NCBI GenBank assembly: GCA_000149265.1
Contig: CH002721.1
Location: forward strand, 104,582-168,581
Length of the DNA stretch: 64,000 nt
Direction of reading: 5' to 3'
From: Ciona savignyi
Taxonomy: Eukaryota; Chordata; Ascidiacea; Phlebobranchia; Cionidae
Shown: positions 12,471 to 22,030 of the stretch, one piece after another
Layout of the letters: each line of letters opens with the position of its first letter
How positions within the stretch are numbered: the first letter of the stretch is position 1
Program-made: the position numbers and the translations under genes
The notes under the pieces: model-generated
The model's input: the letters and a program-made list of their open reading frames with translations, nothing else
What the model was told of the DNA's origin: nothing
The model's database searches: none

Positions 12471-13340
12471 AAGTAGCTTTTTTCTTGGAGGCCGAATTTT
12501 TATAGCGCCCTCTGCAGTCCACCGAGCACGTGTTGGTAAGTTAAGCGATTTTTTTTAATTACCATGATCTTTAGTTAACAGTATTACTTTTACTTAACCA
12601 TGATCTTTAGTTAACAATATTACTTTTACAGATGGAAATATTATTGTGCGCGACAGCGGCTCCATAATAATTGGAGCTGCTGCCGTCCCTAAGGGGGCAA
12701 ATGTAGAGTAAGTTTAACATTAGTTGTGTTAAAAGGCTATTATTTATTTTGCCATTTTTTCTCTTTACAGTAAAAGTAAGCAAGAAAACCATAAGAAAAA
12801 AAATCCTTTCGAAAAGGGGTTTTAATAAAAAGAAAAGGTAATTTTATTTATTTTGCCATTTTTGCTCTTTACAGTAAACAAGTAAAAAAAGGTCTTATCC
12901 AGAAGGGCCTTTGCCAAAAGGGATTTCTTTTGAATAAATAATACCTTTTGAAGGCATTTAATAAGACTTTTACACATTGCCTTAGGCTAATGTCAAGCAA
13001 TTTTTCCCAGCCCAAAATTTTTCTTTTGTTGCAATGATTATGAATATATAATTCAAGATTTCTTTATTTCAGACAGGGGGCCATCCCAAAAAATGCAATG
13101 TAAGTGCAATATTTCCCAATTGTATCCTTATTTGGGTTTTGTGTTTTACAAATTTATTAACATTACAGATGGCTCAATAAAAAACAATTCGTAACGTGGA
13201 AGAAAAGGAAGGGCAGTATAGGTGGAGAGGCGGTAGTGGTGGAGGAGAGAGTGGTGGAAGTGGTGGAGGAGGCGAGAGTGGTGGAGGAGAGAGTGGTGGA
13301 GGTGGAAGAGGTGGAGGCGGAAGTGTTGGAGGAGAAATAA
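12415..13340 (+). CDS. Small spliced gene of unknown function with Val/Glu-rich tail
   Basis: I do not recognise this gene. Four exons join in frame at canonical GT-AG sites: 12415-12535 (phase 1 end), 12632-12707 (phase 2), 13073-13099 (phase 2) and 13169-13340, ending in TAA. The predicted product is 131 residues. It begins MIYCGYFF, has a CSCGTTSSFFLGG stretch, a central VDGNIIVRDSGSIIIGAAA segment and a basic KKQFVTWKKRK stretch. The acidic/valine tail (VVVEERVVEVVEEA) is encoded by a GGTGGA/GAGGAG-rich minisatellite. AATAAA signals overlap and follow the stop. Intron 1 contains a 33-36-bp tandem duplication (about 12562-12630) just before its acceptor. Two further acceptor-like CTCTTTACAG sites at about 12771 and 12875 could give alternative forms. 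Its first exon lies in MULE 5'-end DNA, so it may be a MULE accessory gene or a chimeric gene. The start codon is uncertain. Confidence 0.5.
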
Positions 13341-13344
13341 AATA

Positions 13345-13811
13345 AAATGAAATAAAAGTGTTTTTATTCTTTGGAAATCGCTGAAAAAAGGAATTAAGTT
13401 ATATTCGCGACGGGTAAAATAAATTGGGCAGCACTACATTTGTAAACGGTGTAACACATGGAAAATGTTAACAAACACTGCACTAGATATCAGACCAGCA
13501 AGTTTGTACATCACTATTCTTCGGAACTTTTTTACCTGAAAATTATAATAATAGACATGAATGGTTTCACTTAAGTGTTAGAGAGATTCCAACATGCCCA
13601 GGAGGCTCTCCCAATATGTCGTTAGAGTTTTTATTACAGAACTCTTCGCCTGTAGCCATATATATAATAACTGTTTTTTTCCAAATTCTACTTAAGCCCA
13701 TTCTGCCAGGTGCTACCACATAGTGGTTGCTTTAGGTGCAATTTTTGTCTCTGGCACAAAACAAGTCGCGCAAGGATAGCATGACAAACACATCACTGTT
13801 GGACTTTTTAA
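13345..13811. other. MULE-flank fragment, no gene
   Basis: 13690-13760 (around GTGGTTGCTTTAGGTGCAATTTTTGTCTCTGGC in pieces) resembles 10665-10710 beside the deleted MULE. This suggests the TTAA element at 13812-16266 landed inside MULE-related DNA. No ORF worth calling. Confidence 0.5.
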
Positions 13812-14500
13812 AGGGGAACTGAAGTCAATTTTAAGAATATCTTAATAAATGGAAAAAAGTACGCTGATTTCAAAAATCAAATCAGTTTCTTCCAATATTT
13901 TTTGGTTAAAGAGTTATAANNNNNNNNNNNNNNNNNNNNNNNNNNNNNNNNNNNNNNNNNNNNNNNNNNNNNNNNNNNNNNNNNNNNNNNNNNNNNNNNN
14001 NNNNNNNNNNNNNNNNNNNATGAGCAAAATATGTATTTCATTTTATGTTAGGGGATTTCCCGTATTACGTCACTGACGTTGTTGAGATTTCGTGCCTATA
14101 TGCATTGTATACAATCATGTGTCAGTTTAGAGGTGAATTAGTAACAGAAGCGCCTGCAGGAGCGTTGTATTTTCGTTTTTATTATGGAGACTTAGCATAA
14201 CACTTGTCATATAGTCCTACTGAACCAATGTACATGGTGACAGCTCACTTTAAGCGCGGTCATTAAGGCCTGCACGGTCCTGGACCTAAGCTGAATGCTG
14301 AGGTATACAGGTCTCGTATTTAAATGACTTTAGAATAATAAGTCTTAGCAATTTATATCATAAATAATAAAAGTGAAAACAGAACAAGAAAACTATAACA
14401 GAATGCATTAAACTGTAACTGCCAGCAATTTATAGAAATAAACCAGCTAATATTAGGCCAAGGCTAGACTATGCGGTGGGAAAAGCCTATTTCTTTCACG
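13812..14500. repeat. Left terminal inverted repeat
   Basis: Reverse complement of 15687-16266, apart from small differences and the N gap. Both arms carry the phrases GACGTCA-like TACGTCACTGACGT, CTCCTGCAGG and GCATTCAGCTTAGG (in opposite orientation). Confidence 0.9.
13920..14019. other. Assembly gap (100 N) inside TIR
   Basis: Exactly 100 N, a conventional placeholder length. The sequences on either side (GAGTTATAA and ATGAGCAAAAT) would abut or overlap when compared with the intact right arm (GAGTTATGAGCAAATAT read inverted). True missing sequence is therefore probably near zero. The gap is likely an assembler artefact at a long palindrome. Confidence 0.9.
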
Positions 14501-14787
14501 GTTTACCTTGGATGTTTGTATAATGTTTTGCTGTTGTGTATGTGGTGCATTTAATGTCTGCTGTTATTGAAACTGAGCATTAGCCTACTGGTTGAGAATA
14601 CCACTTATTGCAAAAAACAGTTAATCCACAGTTGAGTAGCTGATGTGTAGTCTGACAATAAGTACACAGCAAGCACTCAGATAAGTAAGTGAAGAATATA
14701 TATAATAGATCTTTACTTAACTACCCAAATAAGTTAATAAGAATATACCACATTTCTAATTTAGTTCTTTTTATTAGATATTGTAAA

Positions 14788-15122
14788 ATGCCTAAAGTTA
14801 GGCCACTGAGTAGGAAGAAAGAGTGATTGGAGTATATTGTTTTGCTCCAGGATGTACAAATTCCTATTACAGCACACGAAATTCCAATCCACCTGTGCTC
14901 TTCCATCGATTTCCTCACAACGACAAAAAACGGTTGAAGCAATGGATACAACAATGCAAGCGTTCTAAACTACCTGGAAAAAGAACCGCAGTGTGTAGTG
15001 CACATATTTGTGACAAGGATTATCATAGTAAAATTGTATTTGACTCCAATGGAGTAGCCAAGATGATGAAAACAAACCACTTGGTGAAAAATACAGTTCC
15101 AACAATTTTAAATTTTTCCTGA
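14788..15122 (+). pseudogene. THAP-domain ORF, one frameshift near the start
   Basis: A THAP zinc finger (C2CH DNA-binding module) reads from 14823 to 15122. CFAPGCTN gives the first Cys pair, then FHRFP, a W at KQWI, and CSAHI supplies the last Cys and His. The domain closes with NTVPTI, the usual AVPTIF-like end. A natural start ATG at 14788 (MPKVRPLSRKK) is in another frame and hits TGA just before the THAP frame opens. A one-base indel near 14815-14822 therefore probably broke the original ORF. In P and Kolobok transposons THAP recognises element ends. Here no transposase core follows, and the frame stops right after the domain. Its 3' end overlaps the antisense ORF by about 100 bp. Confidence 0.85.
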
Positions 15123-15505
15123 TTATGCATTTTAAACATAGTGATCAACCCCAGTACATCAAGTGCAACTTCAAGAACTTCTTTATCCAAGCAGATAATT
15201 GAAAAATAAGGGCTTTTAGTAATGCAAGTCCAGTCTGGCATTATTTTGTGCACAAATGCATGTACATTCATGCAGCATAAACATTCTTGCGGTGTGTCCA
15301 TAAGAATACAGTTTTTGCAACGGCACCAAGTCATGTCAATAGGTAATGTTTCTAAATAAACATTTTCTTCTATGGGGCTTGCATCTTCAAAGATACTTTC
15401 AGACGTTTTCCTTGGTTCAAACGCACATGACTGAATTTGTGTTATTTTATTGTGTACAATAAAATTTCTTTCATCCATGCCAGAATGCTGAAAACTGTCA
15501 TCCAT
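15023..15505 (-). CDS. P2X7 C-terminus-like cysteine-rich protein ORF
   Basis: A 160-codon ORF with its ATG at 15505. Residues about 55-120 carry MTWCRCKNCILM, ECLCC, CITKSPYF and ICLDKEVL. This order of W-C-x-C-x2-C, ECxCC, CIT-x-P and CL-x4-VL is characteristic of the zinc-binding intracellular C-terminal domain of P2X7 receptors, and of stand-alone proteins with that domain (Pfam P2RX7_C). There is no transmembrane or ATP-binding part, so it is not a channel. The last ~35 residues are antisense to the THAP ORF and are probably not functional. It is convergent with THAP inside a TTAA element, so it is likely cargo or an accessory protein of the transposon. The upstream side is the right TIR. 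Function unknown. Confidence 0.75.
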   Translation of the reverse strand: MDDSFQHSGMDERNFIVHNKITQIQSCAFEPRKTSESIFEDASPIEENVYLETLPIDMTWCRCKNCILMDTPQECLCCMNVHAFVHKIMPDWTCITKSPYFSIICLDKEVLEVALDVLGLITMFKMHNQEKFKIVGTVFFTKWFVFIILATPLESNTILL

Positions 15506-15686
15506 TTTAGTGTTACAACATTAACTTAAATTTACTCTAGAAATGAAGAAAACAAAAGAAATTTGTTAAAACTTCTATGCATATGTATACCAAATCTCTC
15601 ACACTCTCAGTTTGTAGCCTAGGGGTTGATAACAACATTGCTAGTCTACGTTGCAGATTATGGCTATATATTGAAAAGCAACAATC

Positions 15687-16266
15687 ATGAAAGAAATAGG
15701 CTGTTCCCACCGCATAGTCTGATCTTTGATTGATGGCTGGTTTATTTCTATAAATTGCTGGCAGTTACAGTTTACTGCCTCCTGTTCTAGTCTTCTTGTT
15801 CTGTCTTCACTTCCATGATTTATGATATAAATTGCTAAGACTTATTATTCTAAAGTCATTTAAATACGAGACCTGTATACCTCAGCATTCAGCTTAGGTC
15901 CAGGATCGTGCAGGCCTCAATGAGCGCGCTTAAGGTAAGCTGTCACGCGGGTACATTGGTTCAGTTAGGCTATATGACAAGTGTTATGCTAAGTCTCCAT
16001 AAAAAAACGAAAATACAACGCTCCTGCAGGCGCTTATGTTACTAATTCACCTCTAAACTGGCACATGATTGTATATAATGCATATAGGCACGAAATCTCA
16101 ACAACGTCAGTGACGTAATACGGGAAATCCCCTAACATAAAATAAAATGCATATTTGCTCATAACTCTTTAACAAAACAATATTGGAAGAAACTGATTTG
16201 ATTTTTGAAATCAGCGTATTTTTTTCCATTTATTAAGATATTCTTAAAATTGACTTCAGTTCCCCT
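15687..16266. repeat. Right terminal inverted repeat
   Basis: Intact arm of the long TIR, complementary to 13812-14500. It ends CAGTTCCCCT followed by TTAA. Confidence 0.9.
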
Positions 16267-16399
16267 TTAAAGTGCTAACACTTATGAAAAGTGTGCATGT
16301 TACCCTGGCACAAATAATGCGCCCGTCACCATGTATTGGTGACATGATGTGATGTCATTTTGAGACAATTTACCACGGTAGAAGCTGTATAGCATCGAG

Positions 16400-16625
16400 C
16401 AATATCTAGGAGAGTTGTTTATGCGAAACGACAAATATTTTTTTGGGGTCATTGTGCTTGCACCAGTATGATACCGGTATTTAATTTGTAAATTTTCTGG
16501 ATATTGATTAAGGAGTTGCGGTTTCAAAATCATCTTGGGCTATATATAGTTTGAAAAAAAAAGAATCGGCCTAAAAATAAAAAAAAAGATTTTGTCGTTC
16601 TGCATGAAACACTCTCTCCTCGGAA
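16400..16625. repeat. Inverted pair of a MULE-end motif
   Basis: CTAGGAGAGTTGTTTATGCG with GAAACGACAAA at 16409-16440 is matched in inverted orientation at about 16590-16622 (TTTTGTCGTTCTGCATGAAA, then CTCTCTCCTCGG). The same motif occurs at about 12443 and, inverted, at about 21640-21671. It appears to be part of MULE terminal DNA. Confidence 0.65.
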
Positions 16626-17011
16626 TGCCAGCCATATAGCTTCTGTGCAAACACAAGCGTGTGTTTTGATTGCTCTGGCATGACGTGCTTAATTGTAGTA
16701 TGTGATTTTATTCCTTTAATACACAAATAAAAGGAATTACTGTTTTAATTTGTTTATGGACAAACTAATGTTTTAGACAACTTAGCTTGTTTTCTTAGTC
16801 AGCCGAACACCATTTGTATGGAAGCACAACTAGTGCAGGGCCACTCAAAGAATGGGTTCATTCTTTTAATCTGTAAAGTGTATAATTGCATTTTCATTTT
16901 ATTATACGAAATATTGAATAATTTAATTAAGGACCAACTTACAGCAACAAGGTGGTATGAAAAAATAACAACAATATTACCTATTTAAATCAAACGTAAT
17001 AAGTCACTTAC

Positions 17012-20000
17012 CAGGTTTTGAGGGGCACACAAATTTTGCAGATTTAGCGTCATTATCTGTCATTCCAACGCAGTTCTGATGAAACCATTGTTTACATCGT
17101 TGGCATTGAATCCAGTCGATTTTACAATTGTCGTTACAAAATCTGCATTGGTTTCTTTTCTGTTTTCCAGTTAGACAGTTTCCAGCAATACTGCTATATA
17201 TTTCTCTGCGGTATGCTGTGGATGTACCTGGGTGCACCAAGCTCTGGTTGGCAGCAAGCCATTGTGCATACGTGCAGACATACACTCCACAACTAGAGAT
17301 GTCTCGCTGAAGGCTTCTAGGAAGGGATTCTGCTGCTACTAGCGGAAAGCCAAACTTCTCTTTCATCAGTTTGCTAAGTAAATCTTTTGCCCTATTGACT
17401 CGGTAGCTGGACACCGTGCACACAAACTCGTTAGGGTCAAGGTAGAGCAAAATTTTCCTTGATATATCAACAGCTAGCAGAATCCAGTGGGACCCAGATG
17501 GGTTGTAAGGCACAAATATGTACTTCTTGTTGTCTAAATGTTCTGAATCCCAAAGCCGTTTTATTGAGCAATTAGTCTCCAGTGCTTTTGTAAGTGTGGA
17601 CGATGCATGTAAAATTTCTGGGTTGTTTTGACAAAGCATCCACATAAAGCTGTCAATGACGCTGTCGCAAAGCCAACCTGCTTGAAAGTGTTTGTCCAGG
17701 GCACGCAGAACTGTTAATTCTCCACGGCTCAGGAATGGGTCCAGTGTTTTAAGCTCAATCAAAGATATGTTGTGTGGGCCATTTTTAAAAAGAGGTTTTT
17801 CCAATTTTCCCTGTTTTACAAAGCCAAGCGATGGCACGATTTGATGTTTTTCCAGTGGTTGCTTTTTTGGTTTAGCAGGTTGGGTAGGGGGTGTTGTTGG
17901 AGCCACTTGGACATGACACAATGGTGTAGTTACGGTTACAGGATAAAGAGATGTCACTGAATGCAATGGTTTCATTTCATCAGCGACTTGCCCATGCCGC
18001 TTTGCAAAAGGATTCAGCTTTGGGTATTTTCTAGGAAGTGGATCGTTGAGAACAGTATTCATTGACCATTTCCTTTTGCTTTTCCCTGACATACATGTTG
18101 ATGCCTGTTCTTTTCTTAGCCCAGCATCATAAGAACATGACTCAGCAGCACGCTCAATCAGTTTCTCGAGTCCCAGCTTAATTTCCACCAGTAGTACACT
18201 GTCTGAAGTTAGAGTTCGTAATTTTGTCAAAGCATCACCAATTTCCCTCACTTGTTTTTGGGTGGGTTTATCATCTTTTTCATCAGTATAAGATAAAATT
18301 TCTTGTGGAGTGATGTCAGCAGTTGGCAGTGGGGTTGTGGGAAACCCATTCTTATTATCGGTATATAAGACGGGTTTACAAGACGTTGGTAGTACATGGG
18401 GAATCCAATGTAAGGTACGGGGAGTTAATGTACCAATTGGGCAGGTCCTTCCATGACACATCAGAAGAGTATTTCCTAAACACTGCAAACATGTGCTTGC
18501 ATGGTAGAAAATGTTTTTGGAAATCTGGGCATGTGCATTTCGGAAAAACATTTTCATCACCAATGGTGACGTTGTATTCGTCATTAGAAGCACAACTTTT
18601 TATTGTGAACTTGCCAGACATCTTGGAAATGCTGTTGTCATCGACCTCTTGCGAAGAGCCGATTCGCTTCATGCAGTGTTTCACCAGTTCACGTGGTCGA
18701 TTGTGAAGAAATGATGGCACTTCATTCTTGTACGATCGATACATGTCGGACGCAAAGATGTTTTCATTTGAGTACCTGAAAAATGATTTGATTACTTTGC
18801 CCAATCAATAGAACTGTACTGATGATGATACAAAAAGTTTACAATAGGATTTTTATTTTGTTTTTACAGTATTGTGGCCTACCTTTTATAGTTCTCGGGT
18901 AGAAATTCCTTGTGTATAACGGTGAAAAGTCCAGATAAAGATTTATTTGTTCGGAATTTCATGTGGCAATCTTTTAAAACTCGGTTTTGACGCTCAACTC
19001 CATTATTTGTGCGTATGAGGACGCGTGTCTGTTCAGATCGATAAAACCATACCCACCTCTGCAATTTAAAAAAGGTTATCAAGAATGATACGATAACAGT
19101 AACAAGTGCTGGTTGTGTCTGTTTTACAATTTTCTGTGACTTAAATAAATATATAGTTAGTTACGCAGCTGTTACGTATTTTTAAATAACCTCTTTTTCT
19201 GGCAGCCATATCTGTTCAATATATTTCTGCAGCTTCAGGTTTTCTCGCCACTCAACACACTCTCTAAGCTGCCTCAATGCTGCCACAAACTGTTGCTTAC
19301 TCTCAGCACTAGCAACTGCCCTGAGGTAGCTGAGCACTGCCGACCTGTCATCACCGACTTCATTTTCACTTTTCTTCACCCATCTTTCCCAAGCTTGTTC
19401 TCGGTGGAAATCGCAAATCAGCACACGGCAACCTTTTTAAGTATATAACAATGCATTTTGTCAAAGCAGCAAAATGTACAATAGGGTTGGTTACTTACTC
19501 GTAAAGGAAGATTCAATTGCCCTGATCTCCGCTTCACACTTATTCGTCATGAAAAACGAAGGATTCCAAGAAGGTGACCAGCTTTTTAGAACTTCCAAAG
19601 CTTCCATGATGTCTGAGCTTGCTTCGTTTTGAATGACGAAGCTGCCAACAACCTGATAGCCAACATTTGTTTTCACACAAAGAAAAAACAATGGAAGAGC
19701 ATATTGAGATGTTTTGTATGTCGCATCCAAGAGACAAATCTCCTGTCCATAGCGAAGTAGTAACCGCTTCTGCCAGGCAAGTTGATGAACAAACAGGAGT
19801 GTTTGCCTGGACCGAATAATTGGACATGCATCTATGGAATCTGAGTTATCCTTAACAGTGTCTGCTGTGGAATATGGGCCAGCAACGTAGGGGCGAAAGT
19901 GAAATTTGTCGTCCTCTTTTGCAGTTACCTTCCATTCTTTGACCATTAGCTCAACGTTGCTTTGGTCAATCTTTGATAGCCTGTGTTGCACAAAAGCTGT

Positions 20001-21687
20001 ATAGTAACTATTTCTTATGTCTTTCTTCGTTGGAAAAAATCTTCGGTTGGTTATTTGTGGAGGCTCCTGCTCTTTAAAAAGCTCATGAATGACATAGGCT
20101 TTCAGGGCTCGCTTGATTTCCCTGATACAACAGCTTCCATCCTCTACCATTTGAGAAATTTTGGCAACAAGCAGCTTGTCCATTCTCTGTTGGATTCCAG
20201 TAGTTTAAAAAGTTAAGACTACTAATTAGTATAGCCCACTCAAGAATATTTATTGATTTCTGTTTACATAGCCTAGTGGTGAATGCATTGGACCCTCAAT
20301 CTACGGGGGGTAGCGTTCATCAATCGAAAATCTAAGCCGACTGTCATAACGGACATGACTAAAAGCCCCAACTAACCTGTCCCAAAAGATGTCCACTGTG
20401 ATCTCCAACAGATGGAAACTTGACGTTAAAAACAAACTTTTTCTCAAGAGTTGAGGAATTTAACAGTTTATCGCGCAAATCTGCACGCAAAACTTTGATT
20501 TGGTATCCATTGAGTGATGCCACCTGCTAAACAAATATGCTTATATGCAAACCTTTAATAAAGTTCGACTAGGGCTGATTACACCTTACATGGAAAAAAA
20601 TCGGTATAAACATGTAGGTCAGTGCTCTTCAACCTTTTTGTTATTGATATGATATGGTGGTCTAAGAATTATAATGACGCATCCATCAACATGCTGAAGT
20701 AAGAAATTATTTCCCCTAAAAAAACATGCCGCCCCTAAGGAGCCCCATTAACTAACCCAGCATGTATTGCGGAAACCCTGTGAAGAGCACTGATGTAGAT
20801 TTACTAAAGCACCGGTACTAAAATTCATTTATTTGACAATATAGGCAAAGGGCAGTGGGCACCTTACCTTATATTCGGGATAGAATACCAAGTGTCTGAC
20901 ATAAATCATTGCTTTGCAACTTCCTTTTTTTGATCCTTGTATGCACAAGTATTTCTTCTTATAAGAATGATCAAGCACCTACCAGTATAAATAACATTTA
21001 AAAAAAAAATTGATTGCATGCCTGCATACGTAATAACTGAGAAAAATTTTGCTGGTATACTTCATCAGCTTTTTTAGAATATATCCCAGATTTAAGGCTT
21101 ATAGGTACCTTTGTTGTGCCCTTTTCTATGCCCCGCCTTTTAGCATGCTGACATTCCAGTTTTATGACTCGAAGCTGCTGATAGGCAGCACTATCATCAA
21201 TTCGAATACGTGCTTTTAATGGATCTACATGTTAAACAATAAAATTAAATTTTTTTAAATATAAGTAAGGCATAGTTAACCAGAAAATGCACCATGTTCA
21301 ACATTGCACTGTCCTATGAATTTGGTGAGGGTTTGAATTTCAAATTTCTTAATTTCCTCCTTTACTTCATTCATTGAAGACAACCACTGTAAGAAATAAT
21401 TTAAACAGTATGGTAATGACAATATTACAGATTTACGTTAACCAGTATGCATCATGATAAATAGTTTACTTTCATTTTTGCTTTCTTTAAGCAAAGTATA
21501 ACAATCGTGATAATAAGTAAAATTTTAAAAAAACGCAAATACTGAAAAACACCGGCATGCTGAGATTACTCACCATTTCCTGACAAGGGTATTCATGTTG
21601 TAGGTCTGTAAGTGGGAAACTAGTAGGCTCCATTTTGAAAAAAATGTTTTCCATGAACAATTCTCTTCTAGGAAAAAAATTACCCAT
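17012..21687 (-). CDS. Nine-exon MULE transposase with SWIM, Ulp1 protease and PHD domains (one frameshift)
   Basis: Exons on the minus strand are 21687-21574, 21386-21293, 21224-21109, 20978-20868, 20523-20377, 20186-19499, 19432-19191, 19058-18883 and 18775-17012. All use GT-AG junctions with matching phases. Domains in order: a GCM1/FLYWCH-like finger (YLCIQGSKKGSCKAMI, exon 4); a MULE DDE core (LLDATYKTSQYALPLFF, exon 6; LICDFHREQAWERW, exon 7; TNNGVERQN, exon 8); a SWIM finger (CTCPDFQKHFLPCKHMF, exon 9); an Ulp1/C48 cysteine protease (SHWILLAVD, LDPNE, SLQRDISSCGVYVC giving His, Asp, Gln and Cys); and a PHD finger (CRFC...CQRCKQWFHQNC). Oddities: the motif normally read as FMTD is FMTN, so the second catalytic Asp is lost. 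One frameshift lies between SWIM and Ulp1 (about 18380-18420). The exon 9 donor at 17012 implies a last exon I could not find. The SUMO-protease-like part may act on host modifiers or on element proteins. The start could also be 21654 or 21633. Confidence 0.85.
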
Positions 21688-22030
21688 AATACATCAGGAG
21701 TTCCCATAAGCTACTGTATGACGTCACAAACGTCGATCAGCTGTAGCCTCAGTTTGATGTACATTAAGTGCTTACCACTGTGATCTCCGACAGACGAAAA
21801 ATTGACGTAAAAAACAAACTTTTTCTAAGGAGTCGAGGATTTATCGCGCAAATTTAAACAAACGCAAAATTTTGATTTGGCATTCATAGAGTGATTCCAC
21901 CTGTTAAACAAAAATGCTAATATGCGTAACTTTAGTAAAGTTGGACTGGGGGCTGATTACACCTTACATGGAGAAAATCGAAACATACATCCATGTTTTC
22001 ACCATGTAAGTCAGCGCTCTTTTAACCTTT
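20377..22030 (-). repeat. Duplicated MULE exon 5 region
   Basis: About 250 bp at 20395-20645 (exon 5 and upstream intron) recur as a direct, decayed copy at 21775-22030, upstream of exon 1. Shared phrases include CCACTGTGATCTCC, AAACAAACTTTTTCT and GCTGATTACACCTTACATGG. The upstream copy has stops in the exon frame. It ends abruptly at the MULE 5'-end sequence at 21775, so it may belong to another MULE copy truncated by this one. Confidence 0.8.

Larger units (their letters stand above)
13812..16266. mobile_element. Kolobok-like TTAA element with ~580-bp TIRs
   Basis: The ends are AGGGGAACTGAAGTCAATTT (from 13812) and its inverted copy ending at 16266. Each is bordered by TTAA (13808-13811 and 16267-16270). 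The terminal inverted repeats are long: 13812-14500 (with a 100-N gap) against 15687-16266, with high identity. TTAA target sites, AGGG-type termini and an internal THAP ORF point to the Kolobok superfamily. piggyBac shares TTAA, but not THAP. The ~1.2-kb interior holds a plus-strand THAP ORF and a minus-strand P2X7-C-terminus-like ORF, and no DDE catalytic core that I can see. It therefore looks non-autonomous. Confidence 0.88.

Noticed and set aside
13849..14076. ORF reading through the N gap
   Set aside because: It is an artefact of translating N as open codons; the DNA is a terminal inverted repeat.
15023..15505. A P2X7 receptor channel gene
   Set aside because: No transmembrane helices or ATP-binding ectodomain; only the C-terminal zinc domain is present, inside a transposon.
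17128..18706. Plus-strand ORFs over the Ulp1 and SWIM exons
   Set aside because: Shadows of the minus-strand MULE gene; they carry none of the family motifs.
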